From an uncultured Burkholderiales bacterium (GTDB lineage Bacteria > Pseudomonadota > Gammaproteobacteria > Burkholderiales > Burkholderiaceae_C): a DNA stretch of 32,697 bases. How positions within the stretch are numbered: position 1 is the stretch's first letter; each line of letters opens with the position of its first letter. A model generated the notes under the pieces. That model was not told where the DNA came from and ran no database searches. It saw nothing but the letters and a program-made list of their open reading frames with translations. This document shows positions 1 through 9,435 of this stretch, one piece after another. Location of the stretch: assembly GCA_903905475.1 (NCBI GenBank), contig CAIVGK010000026.1:1-32697 (forward strand), read 5' to 3'. The translations under genes were made by a program, and so were the position numbers.

Positions 1-1
1 C

Positions 2-574
2 GCGGCCTACGGCATGGAGCAAGGCCTGAACTACACGCTGTTCCGTCCGTTCAACTGGATCGGCTCGGGGCTCGATTCGATCTTCGAATCGAAGGAAGGC
101 TCATCCCGCGTCGTCACGCAGTTCCTCGGCCAGATCGTGCGTGGCGAGCCCATCCAGCTGGTCGATGGCGGCGAGCAGCGCCGCGCCTTCGCCGACATCA
201 CCGACGGTGTCGATGCGCTCATGCGCATCATCGCCAACGTCAACGGCGTGGCGTCGGGCCGCATCTACAACGTGGGCAATCCGGCCAACCACCACTCGGT
301 GCGCGAGCTGGCCGAAATGATGTTGGCCATGGCCGCCGAATATCCGGAGTACGCCGACGGTGCCGCGCTCAGCCGCATCGTTGAGGTGTCGTCCGGCGAG
401 TTCTACGGCAAGGGCTACCAGGACGTGCAAAACCGCCTGCCCAAGATCACCGGCACCGTCGACGAACTGGGCTGGAAGCCCACCGTCGACATGCAGACCT
501 CGCTGCGTCGCATCTTTGATTCGTACCGCTCGAAAGTGGTCGAGGCGCGCTCGCTGGTCGAATCGGAGCGCTGA
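2..574 (+). CDS. NAD-dependent epimerase/dehydratase, ArnA C-terminal (UDP-glucuronate decarboxylase)-like; 5' truncated by window edge
   Basis: ORF open to the window start; 'YTLFRPFNWIGSGLDSI..GSSRVVTQFLGQIVRGEPIQLVDGGEQRRAFADITDGVDAL' resembles the ArnA dehydrogenase domain; followed by an ArnD-like gene. Confidence 0.8.
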   Translation, partial: AAYGMEQGLNYTLFRPFNWIGSGLDSIFESKEGSSRVVTQFLGQIVRGEPIQLVDGGEQRRAFADITDGVDALMRIIANVNGVASGRIYNVGNPANHHSVRELAEMMLAMAAEYPEYADGAALSRIVEVSSGEFYGKGYQDVQNRLPKITGTVDELGWKPTVDMQTSLRRIFDSYRSKVVEARSLVESER

Positions 575-584
575 GGGGCCGCTC

Positions 585-1484
585 GTGGCGCTGATCGCGC
601 TGAAGGTCGACGTGGACACCCTGCGCGGCACCCGCGAGGGCGTGCCGCGCTTGCTGCAATTGCTGAGCCGCCACCAGGCGCTAGCCACCTTCTTGTTCAG
701 CCTCGGGCCTGACCACACCGGCTGGGCGCTGCGCCGGGTGTTTCGGCCGGGCTTCCTGACCAAGGTGTCGCGCACCTCGGTGGTCAAGCACTACGGGCTG
801 CGCACGCTGATGTACGGCGTGCTGCTGCCCGCACCCGACATCGGCCGCCGGGCCGCCGCGTCCATGGTCGCCGCCCGCCAGGCCGGCCATGAATGCGGCA
901 TCCACACCTGGGACCACGTGCGCTGGCACGACAACGTGCGCCACCGAGATGCCGCCTGGACGCGCGAGCAGATGCGCCTGGCCTTCGATCGCTACACCGA
1001 CCTCTTCGGCGAGGCGCCCGCCACCCACGGCGCCGCCGGCTGGCAGATGAACGCCGAGGCCTTTCGGCAGATCGACGATTGGGGCATGGCGTACGCCTCG
1101 GACGGCCGCGGCAGCGCGCCGCACCGCATCCGCATGGACGGCCGCCCGCTGCGCCACGTGCAGTACCCGACCACCTTGCCCACGCTCGACGAGTTGATCG
1201 GCAACCCCGGCATCGACGAGGACAACGTGCCCGAGACCTTGCTGCGCTTGACCGAATCGGACCGCGATCACGTCTTCACGCTGCACGCCGAACTCGAAGG
1301 CGGCTTGCTCGCGCCGGCCTTCGACCGCTTGCTCGCCGGCTGGGCGGCGCAGGGCCACCGGCTGGTCTCGCTGGCCGAGCTGCACGCCCACACCGCACAC
1401 GGCCAGCTGCCCGTCGTGCCGTTCACCTGGGGCAGCGTGAGCGGGCGCAGTGGTGAGCTCATCTGCGCTGGCGCGCCCGCCTGA
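585..1484 (+). CDS. arnD: Polysaccharide deacetylase family, ArnD-like (4-deoxy-4-formamido-L-arabinose-phosphoundecaprenol deformylase)
   Basis: GTG start at 585 in the 360..1484 frame; 'ALKVDVDTLRGTREGVPRLLQLL..ATFLFSLGPDHTGWALRRVF', 'AGHECGIHTWDHVRWHD' motifs; next to ArnA-like gene. Confidence 0.8.
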   Translation: MALIALKVDVDTLRGTREGVPRLLQLLSRHQALATFLFSLGPDHTGWALRRVFRPGFLTKVSRTSVVKHYGLRTLMYGVLLPAPDIGRRAAASMVAARQAGHECGIHTWDHVRWHDNVRHRDAAWTREQMRLAFDRYTDLFGEAPATHGAAGWQMNAEAFRQIDDWGMAYASDGRGSAPHRIRMDGRPLRHVQYPTTLPTLDELIGNPGIDEDNVPETLLRLTESDRDHVFTLHAELEGGLLAPAFDRLLAGWAAQGHRLVSLAELHAHTAHGQLPVVPFTWGSVSGRSGELICAGAPA

Positions 1485-1499
1485 GCGGGTGAATTGACG

Positions 1500-2591
1500 A
1501 TGCTGTTCGATGCGACCCTTCGGCGCGATCTCGGGCGCAGCTTCGTGGCCACGCTGGTGGTGCTGCTGACCATCGTGCTCACGCTGATGCTCATCCGCAC
1601 TTTGGGACTGGCCGCCAACGCCAAGCTCGCGCCGCAAGACGTGGTGCTCATGCTGGGCTACACCGCACTGGCGCACATGCCCACGGTGATCGCGGTGGCC
1701 CTGTTCGCGGCGGTGGTGGGCACGCTCGGGCGCATGTACCGCGACAGCGAAATGACCGTGTGGCTGAGCAGCGGCGTGAGCCTGTCACGCTTCGTGCGGC
1801 CGGTGTTGCGACTGTCGTGGCCGGTGCTGCTCGTGGTGGCGGTGATGGCTCTGCTCGTCTACCCCTGGGTCAACGAACGCAGCGGCATACTGCGCGACCA
1901 GTTCGAACGTCGCTCGGACCTGTCGCGCGTGTCGCCCGGCCAGTTTCAGACTTCGAGCGACGGCAAGCGGGTGTTTTTCATCGAACGCCATTCGAAGGAC
2001 AAGACCAACGCGAGCGAGGTCTTCATCTACAGCCAGCTCAAGGACAGCGAGGCCGTCACCACGGCGCATGCCGGGCGCATCGAGGTGCGTGACGACAACC
2101 GTTACCTGCGCCTCGAGGACGGCCAGCGCAACGAGATCGACACGCGCAAGAACGAATCCACGCTGGCTCGCTTCGAGCGCTACGAGACGGCGGTGGGCGA
2201 GCGCCTGGCCTCGGGCACCGACAAGCCCTCGGCCAAGGCGCGCGCGTCGATCGACCTCATCACGGACGCCGACCGGGTGTCGCTGGGCGAGTTGACCTGG
2301 CGGCTCGGCTTGCCGCTGGCTGCGGCCAACATGGTGATGCTGGGCATCGGGTTGGCCGCCAGCAACCTGCGCCGTGCCGGCAACTGGAACCTGTTGTTCG
2401 CGCTGCTGACCTTTGTCGTCTACTACAACCTGATCAACCTGTCGCAGGCCTGGGTGGCCAGCGGCACCTTGCGCATGGGCACCGCGCTGCTGCTGATTCA
2501 CGGCGTGGCCTTGCTGCTGGCCGTGTTCATGCTGTGGTCCAAGGACAACCTGACCCGCCGCACGCTGTGGATGAGGCTCAGCGCTCGCTGA
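1500..2591 (+). CDS. lptF: LPS export ABC transporter permease LptF (YjgP/YjgQ family)
   Basis: TM segments plus 'FATLVVLLTIVLTLMLIRTLG', 'SEMTVWLSSGVSLSRFVRPVL', periplasmic beta-jellyroll-type middle and C-terminal TM helices; TTG at 1494 is an alternative start. Confidence 0.85.
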   Translation: MLFDATLRRDLGRSFVATLVVLLTIVLTLMLIRTLGLAANAKLAPQDVVLMLGYTALAHMPTVIAVALFAAVVGTLGRMYRDSEMTVWLSSGVSLSRFVRPVLRLSWPVLLVVAVMALLVYPWVNERSGILRDQFERRSDLSRVSPGQFQTSSDGKRVFFIERHSKDKTNASEVFIYSQLKDSEAVTTAHAGRIEVRDDNRYLRLEDGQRNEIDTRKNESTLARFERYETAVGERLASGTDKPSAKARASIDLITDADRVSLGELTWRLGLPLAAANMVMLGIGLAASNLRRAGNWNLLFALLTFVVYYNLINLSQAWVASGTLRMGTALLLIHGVALLLAVFMLWSKDNLTRRTLWMRLSAR

Positions 2592-2600
2592 GCACGCGGT

Positions 2601-3461
2601 TCACCCAAACACCACCGTGCGGTGGCCGTTGATCAGGATGCGGTCTTCCAGATGGTTGCGCAGCCCGCGCGCGAGCACGCCTTTTTCGACGTCCTTGCCG
2701 CAGCGCACCAGATCGGCCACCGAATCGCTGTGGTCGATGCGCATGACGTCTTGTTCAATGATCGGGCCCTCGTCGAGGTCTTCGGTCACGTAGTGGCAGG
2801 TCGCACCGATCAGCTTGACGCCGCGCTCCCAGGCCTGGTGGTACGGCTTGGCACCGGCAAAGCTCGGCAGGAAGCTGTGGTGGATGTTGATGATCCGCCC
2901 CGGGTACTTGCGGCACAGCGACGGCGGCAGGATCTGCATGTAGCGCGCGAGCACCATGGTGTCGGCGCCGCACGACTCGAACAGCCGCTCGAGCGCCGCA
3001 AACGCCTCGGCCTTGTCGTCCCTGGGCACCGGGATGTGGTGAAACGCCAGCCCGTGCCACTCGACCAGACCGCGAAACACCTCGTGGTTGGAGGCCACGC
3101 CGACGATGTCGACGTCGAGCTCCTTGCTCTTCCAGCGCGCCAGCAGGTCGTACAGGCAGTGCTCCTGCGTCGACACCAGCAGCAGCACGCGGCGGCGCAC
3201 CGCGCTGTCGCTCAGCCGCCAGTCCATGCCGAACTCGGCGGCCACCACGGCGAAGCGGCGCTGCAGTTCGGCGTGGTCGAAGGGCAGGGAGTCGGCGCGC
3301 ACCTCCAGGCGCATGAAGTAGCGGTCGGAGTCGGCATCGGCGTGCTGGCTCGAACTCAGGATCCACCCGCCGTGCTCGGCAAAGAAGCCGGTCACCCGCG
3401 CCACGATGCCCACGCGGTCGGGGCAGGAAAAGCTCAGGGTGTAGTGGTGCGACGGGTTCAT
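2601..3461 (-). CDS. purU: Formyltetrahydrofolate deformylase
   Basis: N-terminal ACT-like region 'LSFSCPDRVGIVARVTGFFAEHGGWI' and formyltransferase core 'RIINIHHSFLPSFAGAKPYHQAWERGVKLIGATCHYVTEDLDEGPIIEQD'. Confidence 0.95.
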   Translation of the reverse strand: MNPSHHYTLSFSCPDRVGIVARVTGFFAEHGGWILSSSQHADADSDRYFMRLEVRADSLPFDHAELQRRFAVVAAEFGMDWRLSDSAVRRRVLLLVSTQEHCLYDLLARWKSKELDVDIVGVASNHEVFRGLVEWHGLAFHHIPVPRDDKAEAFAALERLFESCGADTMVLARYMQILPPSLCRKYPGRIINIHHSFLPSFAGAKPYHQAWERGVKLIGATCHYVTEDLDEGPIIEQDVMRIDHSDSVADLVRCGKDVEKGVLARGLRNHLEDRILINGHRTVVFG

Positions 3462-3576
3462 GGCAGGTCAGTCAGGTGATAAGTCCGGAACTTGCGAGCC
3501 TAGCGATTTCCTCGATACTTCGACGCCTCCACCCCGGCCATTCACGGCCTTTTTTTCTGGCTGCGGCCGCGCACAC

Positions 3577-3849
3577 ATGAACTGGATTTCCGTCTTCTTA
3601 TCGCTCGCCGCCTTCGGGGCGACAGGTTGGCTGCTCGGACGCTTCAAGGACAGGCCTGTCGCCGGCGCGGTGTGGGGCGTGCTGCTCGGGCCGATCGGCT
3701 GGGTGATCATCGTGCTGGGTCCGAAAGGACGCACGCCCTGCCCCTATTGCGGTGCATCACTCACGCTGCGGCAGTCTCGCTGCGGTGCGTGTGGCGCGTC
3801 GATGACGTGGGTCCGTGGCAAGCCGCTGGGCCCCCGACGAACCGAGTAA
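3577..3849 (+). CDS. Small membrane protein with C-terminal double-CxxC zinc-ribbon
   Basis: ATG 3577; hydrophobic N-terminus, 'CPYCGASLTLRQSRCGACGASM'. Confidence 0.6.
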   Translation: MNWISVFLSLAAFGATGWLLGRFKDRPVAGAVWGVLLGPIGWVIIVLGPKGRTPCPYCGASLTLRQSRCGACGASMTWVRGKPLGPRRTE

Positions 3850-3934
3850 CCGAGGACGGGCCCCGAGGCCGGGGCGCTCTGGTTCGCATCTTGCTGAGTC
3901 GAATGCGTGCATTCGCCACACCGAGGAGCCCGCC

Positions 3935-4957
3935 ATGAACGCCACGTCCCCGCAAGCCACATCGCTGTTTCGAGAACCCGAAGGCGCGTGGCCGAACACG
4001 CTGGTGCTGTTGGGGGTGAGCGTGGGGTGGGCGGTGTCGTTCGTGCTGATGGGCGCCGATGCCGTGTGGCTGAACATCGCGGGCGTCTTGCTGTGCGTGC
4101 AAGCCATGGTGCTGGCGGCTTACCTGATTCACGAGGCGGCTCACTACACGCTGTTCGCCACGCCCGCGGCGAACCGACGGGTGGGCGAGTGGGTGAGCTT
4201 CATCGCCGGTGCCGGCTACGCCTCGTTCGAGCGGATTCGGCACATGCACATCCGGCATCACCGCGATCGCGCCGACGTGACCTGCTTCGACTTCAAGGGT
4301 CTGCTGCTGCGGCGGCCCTGGCTCAAGCACGTCTTGCGCGCGCTGGAGTGGTGCTACGTCCCCGCCACCGAAATCCTGATGCACGGCCAGGTCATCGCCC
4401 GGCCGTTCTTCGTGGCTTCGCAGCGTCAGCATTTGCCCCGTGTGGTGGGCATGCTGGTCTTGCGCGTGGCGCTGCTGGGGGCACTGGGCGCGTGGTCGCT
4501 CAAGGCGCTGCTGCTTTACGGGGTGGCCTACGGGGTGCTGCTGCACGTGCTCAACTTCTTCGATGCGTTTCACCACACCTTCGAGCAGTACTTCGTCGAG
4601 GCCAGCCAGAGCGTGCCGATGGAAGGGCGTGACCGCACCTACGAGCAGGCCAACACCTACTCGAACGTGATTTCGGCTCGCTGGCCAGTGCTCAATTGGC
4701 TGACGCTGAACTTCGGCTATCACAACGCCCACCATGAACGCGCGGCCGTGCCCTGGTACCGGCTGCCCGCGCTGCACCGCGAGCTGTTCGCCGACACGCT
4801 GACCCACCTGATGCCCTTGCCCGAGCTGCTGCGTGCGTGGCACCGCCACCGCGTGCGGCGCGTGGACGCCGACCACTACGGCGCGCCCGCAGCGGGTGAG
4901 CGCCGGGCCGACAGCTTCGTCGGGGCGCACGGGGTGTCGTTTCTCACCGTGGTCTGA
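3935..4957 (+). CDS. Fatty acid desaturase family protein
   Basis: Three histidine boxes: 'HEAAHYTLF', 'HMHIRHHRD', 'HNAHH'; multiple TM segments. Confidence 0.85.
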   Translation: MNATSPQATSLFREPEGAWPNTLVLLGVSVGWAVSFVLMGADAVWLNIAGVLLCVQAMVLAAYLIHEAAHYTLFATPAANRRVGEWVSFIAGAGYASFERIRHMHIRHHRDRADVTCFDFKGLLLRRPWLKHVLRALEWCYVPATEILMHGQVIARPFFVASQRQHLPRVVGMLVLRVALLGALGAWSLKALLLYGVAYGVLLHVLNFFDAFHHTFEQYFVEASQSVPMEGRDRTYEQANTYSNVISARWPVLNWLTLNFGYHNAHHERAAVPWYRLPALHRELFADTLTHLMPLPELLRAWHRHRVRRVDADHYGAPAAGERRADSFVGAHGVSFLTVV

Positions 4958-5009
4958 ACGGCGGTATGTCACCGGGCGCGGCGCCGTCGCAAGGCCTTAA
5001 CCTCGGACC

Positions 5010-5439
5010 ATGAACCCCCGGCGCCTCGCTGCGCTGTCTTGCCTTGCGGCGAGCGTGTTCAGCGCGCTTGCCGTGGCCGCGCCAGCGATGCCCGCCGAGG
5101 TGCTGGCCGCGGTGCGCTCACACCACGGTGGGCGCACTGCCGCGGTGGGTCAGCGCGTTCTCGATTCCGCTGTCGCAGGTGGTGCGCGAGATCAACAAGA
5201 CCAACGACAACCTGGCCGCCTGCAACTTGCTGCTGTCGCTGGCGCCGGCCTCGGCGCTGCCGGGCCAGGAGCGGCAAGGTGCCAAGTCCCGCGTGCAGGC
5301 GTGGCTGATCTCGCAAGGCCTGATCGCAGGTGACATCCACGTCGATCTGCGGTCAGGGCAGTCGCGCGAGGAGCGCGGCAAGCCGCGCGCCATGGTGCAA
5401 CTGCTGGAACGGGTGAGCGGTGTCATGACGCCGGCATGA
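5010..5439 (+). pseudogene. Decayed DacB/PBP4-type D-alanyl-D-alanine carboxypeptidase remnant
   Basis: Signal-peptide-like start 'MNPRRLAALSCLAASVFSALAVAAPAMPAEVLAAVRS' in one frame, then in another frame 'IPLSQVVREINKTNDNLAACNLLLSLA...VQAWLISQGL..IHVDLRSGQSREERGKPRAMVQLLERV', resembling the SxN-motif region of PBP4; the SxxK and KTG regions are absent. Confidence 0.6.
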
Positions 5440-5488
5440 GCGCGGCCGACGATCGACCCGCGGGCGAGCTGGGTGGGGCCGGGCCCGC

Positions 5489-6733
5489 TCAGTAGATGAG
5501 CCCGACCAGCGCAGCCGTGATGCACGTCGACAGCAGCCCCGCAGCCACCGACTTCAGCGCCAGGTAGCCAAGGTCGGCACGGCGATCGGCCGGCAGCAGC
5601 GTCGACAACCCGCCCAGCATGATCCCCACGCTGCCGAAGTTGGCGAACCCGGCCAGCGCGTAGGTCATCAGCAGCCGGCTGCGCGGCGAGAGCGCCTCGT
5701 CGGGCAGGGCGGCCATGTGCAAGTAGGCGACGAACTCGTTGAGCACGGTTTTCTCGCCAAGCAACTGCCCGGCGATGCCGGCCTCGGACCACGGCACGCC
5801 GACCGCCCAGGCCAGCGGTGCGAACAGCACCCCGAGCAGGCGTTCGGCCGACAGCGGCGCACCGCCCACCTCGGGCAGCAGCTTCAACCCGTTGTCGACC
5901 AACGTGACCAGGGCCACCACCACGATCAGCATCGCGACGATGCCCAGCAGCAGTTGCAAGCCGTCGGTGGTGCCGCGGGCCAATGCGGCCATGGCGCTGT
6001 CGTCCTCACGCTCGAAGCGGATCGACACGGGCTGGCCTGCGTCGGTGGGCACCATGATCGCGGCCACGGCAAGCGCGACCGGGATGGCGATCACCGACGC
6101 GGCCAGCAGATGCGCCATCGCATCGGGCATCACCGGCTTGAGGATCACGGCATACAGCACCAGCACCGTGCCGGCGATGGTGGCCATGCCGCAGTTCATC
6201 GTCATGAACAGCTCGCCTCGACTCATCTTGGCCAGCCACGGCCGCACCACCAACGGCCCTTCGACCATGCCGACGAAAGCATTGGCGGCGGCCGACACGC
6301 CCACCGCGCCGCCGATGCCCATCGTGCGTTGCAGCACCCAGGCAAAGGCCTGCACCAGGCGCGTCAGGATGCCCCAGTGAAATAGCAGGGCCGACAGCGC
6401 CGAGACCGCCAGCACCAGCGGCAAGGCCTGTGTGGCCAGCACGAAGGTGGCCTCGGGATGCGTGGGCTCGTAGGGCAGCGCACCACCACCCAGGTGACCG
6501 AAGACCATCGCGGTGCCCGCGCGCGTGGCATCCATCAGGGCATCGAGCACGCCGTTGGTCGCGGCGATCGCCGAGCCCACCCCGGGCACCCAGCGGATCG
6601 CCGCAGTCAGCGCCAGCGCCAGCACGATGCCGGACCACACCGGCCGCCAGTTCACCGAGCGCCGGCGCTCTGAGGCCAGCCACGCCACGGCCAGCATGGC
6701 CAGCACGCCCAAGGCGCTGTGCAGAAAAGTCAT
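5489..6733 (-). CDS. Concentrative nucleoside transporter (NupC/CNT family)
   Basis: 'LVQAFAWVLQRTMGIGGAVGVSAAANAFVGMVEGPLVVRPWLAKMSRGELFMTMNCGMATIAGTVLVLYA' typical CNT/gate-domain core; ATG at 6733. Confidence 0.9.
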   Translation of the reverse strand: MTFLHSALGVLAMLAVAWLASERRRSVNWRPVWSGIVLALALTAAIRWVPGVGSAIAATNGVLDALMDATRAGTAMVFGHLGGGALPYEPTHPEATFVLATQALPLVLAVSALSALLFHWGILTRLVQAFAWVLQRTMGIGGAVGVSAAANAFVGMVEGPLVVRPWLAKMSRGELFMTMNCGMATIAGTVLVLYAVILKPVMPDAMAHLLAASVIAIPVALAVAAIMVPTDAGQPVSIRFEREDDSAMAALARGTTDGLQLLLGIVAMLIVVVALVTLVDNGLKLLPEVGGAPLSAERLLGVLFAPLAWAVGVPWSEAGIAGQLLGEKTVLNEFVAYLHMAALPDEALSPRSRLLMTYALAGFANFGSVGIMLGGLSTLLPADRRADLGYLALKSVAAGLLSTCITAALVGLIY

Positions 6734-7022
6734 GGTGTGGATCCGTTCCAGTGTCCGGCGTTCGGCGCCGGTTCGTCGCGGATTCTGAGGGCACACGAAG
6801 CCTCACCGCCCCCAGCGCCCTGCGCCGGGGGGCGTCGCCAACCCGGTGCTCGACAAAAGCCCGGCGAATTCATGCGTGTTGCGTTCACGCTGCGGTCGAC
6901 CGTCGTTTGCTCCAAGATCGGGCATCCAACGCACCTTCGTCGGTACAGTCGCGCACCCGCCCTTGTTTGGTGCGGCGGGCCAGAGGAATTCCGACCGTGT
7001 CACAACCTTCAAAGGCATCGAG

Positions 7023-8156
7023 ATGCTCGTCAAGAACGCAAGCAAGAAACTGCTGACAGCGGCTGCCGTGGCCGTGGGTTCGATGGGCGCGCAGGCCTCG
7101 ACCACGTTCCAGCTGGGCGAGGACGTTTCGCTGACCCCCGGCTATGCAATGCGCTACAGCTACACCAACCGGGAGGACTGGAGCGCCAATGGTGGCCATT
7201 CCACCGACTTCCATCTCGACAGCGGTCGATTCATGCTGGGCGCCTCGTTTGGCAAGACGATCAAGGCCACGCTGAGCACCGAGCGCGTGGGCGGGCGCAA
7301 CCATTTCCTGGATGCGTTCGGGCAGTTCGAGTTCATGCCCGAATTCAACATCTGGGCCGGGCGACTGGTGTCGCCAAGCGACCGCGCCAACATGGCCGGG
7401 CCTTACTACTCGATGGGTGGCGGCTACTGGCCCGGCGTGGCCTCGCGCTACGGCTGGTCGGGCGGCAAGTTTGTGGCGCGCGACGACGGCGTCTCGGTGT
7501 GGGGCACCGTGGCCGATGGCCGTCTGGGTTACTCGATCGGTGGCTTCGAGGGCCGCACCTTCGGGGTGGGCTCGCTGACCAAGGACGAAGCGAAAAAGCA
7601 GGGGGTCAAGGCGTCGGATTCGCTGATGTACGCGGGCCGGCTGCAATACGACTTCTGGGACAAGGCACCGGGCTACTACAACATCGCCAACTGGCTGGGT
7701 GCCAAGGACATCTTGTCGGTCGGAGCGGCTTTCCGGTACCAGGACCAGGGCGTGCTCACGACCAGCGGCACCGGCGACTACACCGGCTACAACTTCGATT
7801 TCCTGCTCGAAAAACGCATCAAGGGTTCGGGCACGGTGGCATTTGAAGCCGCCTGGTACGACTACGACACCGACAACGTCATCAGGTCAGAGCAGGGCAG
7901 GGCGTACTCGACCGGCCTGTCGTACATCTTCGAGCACAAGCTGGGCTGGGGCCGATTGCAGCCGTTCACCCATTGGCAGAAATTCGAGGCCGACAGCGAC
8001 GTCAATACCCGACAGTACGACTTGGGCGTGAACTACGTCATCGATGGGTACAACACCCAGCTGAGTGCGACCTTCACCAACACCAAGGTCACGGGCGCAC
8101 TGGCCAGCCGCTCGGATCTGGACAAGTTTGCGGTGACGCTGCAACTGCAGTTTTGA
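7023..8156 (+). CDS. Outer-membrane porin-like beta-barrel protein
   Basis: Signal peptide 'KKLLTAAAVAVGSMGAQAS', alternating aromatic/glycine beta-barrel pattern, terminal 'KFAVTLQLQF' with C-terminal Phe typical of outer-membrane proteins. Confidence 0.8.
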   Translation: MLVKNASKKLLTAAAVAVGSMGAQASTTFQLGEDVSLTPGYAMRYSYTNREDWSANGGHSTDFHLDSGRFMLGASFGKTIKATLSTERVGGRNHFLDAFGQFEFMPEFNIWAGRLVSPSDRANMAGPYYSMGGGYWPGVASRYGWSGGKFVARDDGVSVWGTVADGRLGYSIGGFEGRTFGVGSLTKDEAKKQGVKASDSLMYAGRLQYDFWDKAPGYYNIANWLGAKDILSVGAAFRYQDQGVLTTSGTGDYTGYNFDFLLEKRIKGSGTVAFEAAWYDYDTDNVIRSEQGRAYSTGLSYIFEHKLGWGRLQPFTHWQKFEADSDVNTRQYDLGVNYVIDGYNTQLSATFTNTKVTGALASRSDLDKFAVTLQLQF

Positions 8157-8170
8157 TGCTGCGATCGGGC

Positions 8171-8194
8171 GTCTGAACCCGCGGGGGTTCAGAC
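8171..8194. terminator. Perfect 10-bp inverted repeat with 4-nt loop between convergent genes
   Basis: gtctgaaccc-gcgg-gggttcagac, between porin stop (8156) and the convergent SPT-like gene stop (8227); no clear U-tract. Confidence 0.45.
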
Positions 8195-8226
8195 CCCGCC
8201 GGCCGCGCGGCGGCTGATGCGCCGGG

Positions 8227-9435
8227 TCAGGCCGCCGCCACCGACGGGCGGGCCAGACGCATGTGCGCGGCCAAGGCCGACACGATCTGGTGGATGTCGT
8301 CGTCGCTGTGCGCCGCACTCAGGCTGATGCGAACCAGACTCACGCCGGCCGGCGTCGCGGGGGGGATCATCAAGTTGGTGTAGATGCCAGCGTCGAGCAG
8401 GCTTTGCCACAACGCCTGTGCCTCTTCGCGGGTTTCGAACACGAGTGCAGCCACCGGGCCGGGGACGTCCGTTCCCAACCGGTAACCCAAGCGGGTGACT
8501 TCTGCGTACAACCGCTCGGCATGGCGCCACAGACGCGTGCGCAAATCCTGTCCTTGCAGCACCCGGCGCAGCGCCTGGTGCGTCGCCGCGATCACCGAAG
8601 GCGCGGGCGACGCGGTGAAGATGTACGGGCGGCTGACCATGCGCATCATTTCCATCTCGGCGTGGCGCCCGAGACAAAAGCCGCCGACACCGCCCAGGCT
8701 CTTCGAGAACGTGCCCACGATGAAATCCACCTCGTCGAGCAGCCCCAGGGACTCGCAAAGCCCCAGCCCTTGCTCGCCGAACACGCCGAACGAGTGCGCC
8801 TCGTCGACCAGCAGCCAGGCCCCGTGACGCCGCTTGATGTCGACGATCTCGCGCAGCGGCGCGCGGTCACCGAGCGTGCTGTAGAGGCTTTCGACCACGA
8901 TCAGCGCGCGGCTCGCGTCTTCGCCCAGCCGCGAAAGACGGCGGTCGAGGTTTTCCGGGTCGTTGTGACGGAAGCGGATCGTCGTCGCGTTGCTCAGCCG
9001 GCAGCCATCGTGGATGCAGGCGTGGCTGTCGGCGTCGATGAGCAGGTAATCGCCTTCGCCCGCCAGTGCCGAGACGGCCCCGAGGTTGGCTTGGTAACCG
9101 GTTGAGAACACGATGCACGCAGGCCATCCGAAAGCCTTGGCGAGCTCTTGCTCCAGCGCGCGGTGGCCGGCGTAGTTGCCGCTGGCCATGCGCGAGCCGG
9201 TGGTGCCGGTGCCCAGCGTCTCGATCGCCGCGATGGCGGCGGCCCGACACTCGGCGTCGTAGGTCAGGCCCAGGTAGTTGTTGGTGCCAGCGAGGATCAC
9301 CCGCCGGCCGTCGATGGTGGCCGACGTGGCCGAATGGATCGCATCCATTGGCGTGGCGATGGGCGCCACCCGGCTGTTTTCAGCCAGGCGCGTGTGGAGG
9401 GTTCGCTGCGTGGCGAACTTGTCGAGCAGGCTCAC
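8227..9435 (-). CDS. spt: Alpha-oxoamine synthase family PLP enzyme, probable serine palmitoyltransferase
   Basis: 'AGTNNYLGLT', 'DEAHSFGVFGEQGLGL', PLP-lysine motif 'GTFSKSLGGVGGF'; immediately downstream of an ACP, GTG start overlapping the ACP stop (GTGA). Confidence 0.85.
   Translation of the reverse strand: MSLLDKFATQRTLHTRLAENSRVAPIATPMDAIHSATSATIDGRRVILAGTNNYLGLTYDAECRAAAIAAIETLGTGTTGSRMASGNYAGHRALEQELAKAFGWPACIVFSTGYQANLGAVSALAGEGDYLLIDADSHACIHDGCRLSNATTIRFRHNDPENLDRRLSRLGEDASRALIVVESLYSTLGDRAPLREIVDIKRRHGAWLLVDEAHSFGVFGEQGLGLCESLGLLDEVDFIVGTFSKSLGGVGGFCLGRHAEMEMMRMVSRPYIFTASPAPSVIAATHQALRRVLQGQDLRTRLWRHAERLYAEVTRLGYRLGTDVPGPVAALVFETREEAQALWQSLLDAGIYTNLMIPPATPAGVSLVRISLSAAHSDDDIHQIVSALAAHMRLARPSVAAA

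Noticed and set aside
72-92. Perfect inverted repeat tcgattcga-tct-tcgaatcga
   Set aside because: Lies inside the epimerase coding sequence, explained by codons for LDSIFESK; no regulatory context.
681-1676. 331-aa minus-strand ORF
   Set aside because: Antisense to the ArnD-like deacetylase and LptF; composition is typical of a shadow ORF.
3761-4972. 403-aa minus-strand ORF opposite the desaturase
   Set aside because: Low-complexity His/Gln/Arg/Gly-rich translation typical of antisense frames in GC-rich genes; the plus-strand desaturase has clear histidine boxes.
6719-7846. 375-aa plus-strand ORF overlapping the porin in another frame
   Set aside because: The porin frame has a signal peptide and a C-terminal Phe barrel signature; this frame is Arg/Gly-rich without motifs.
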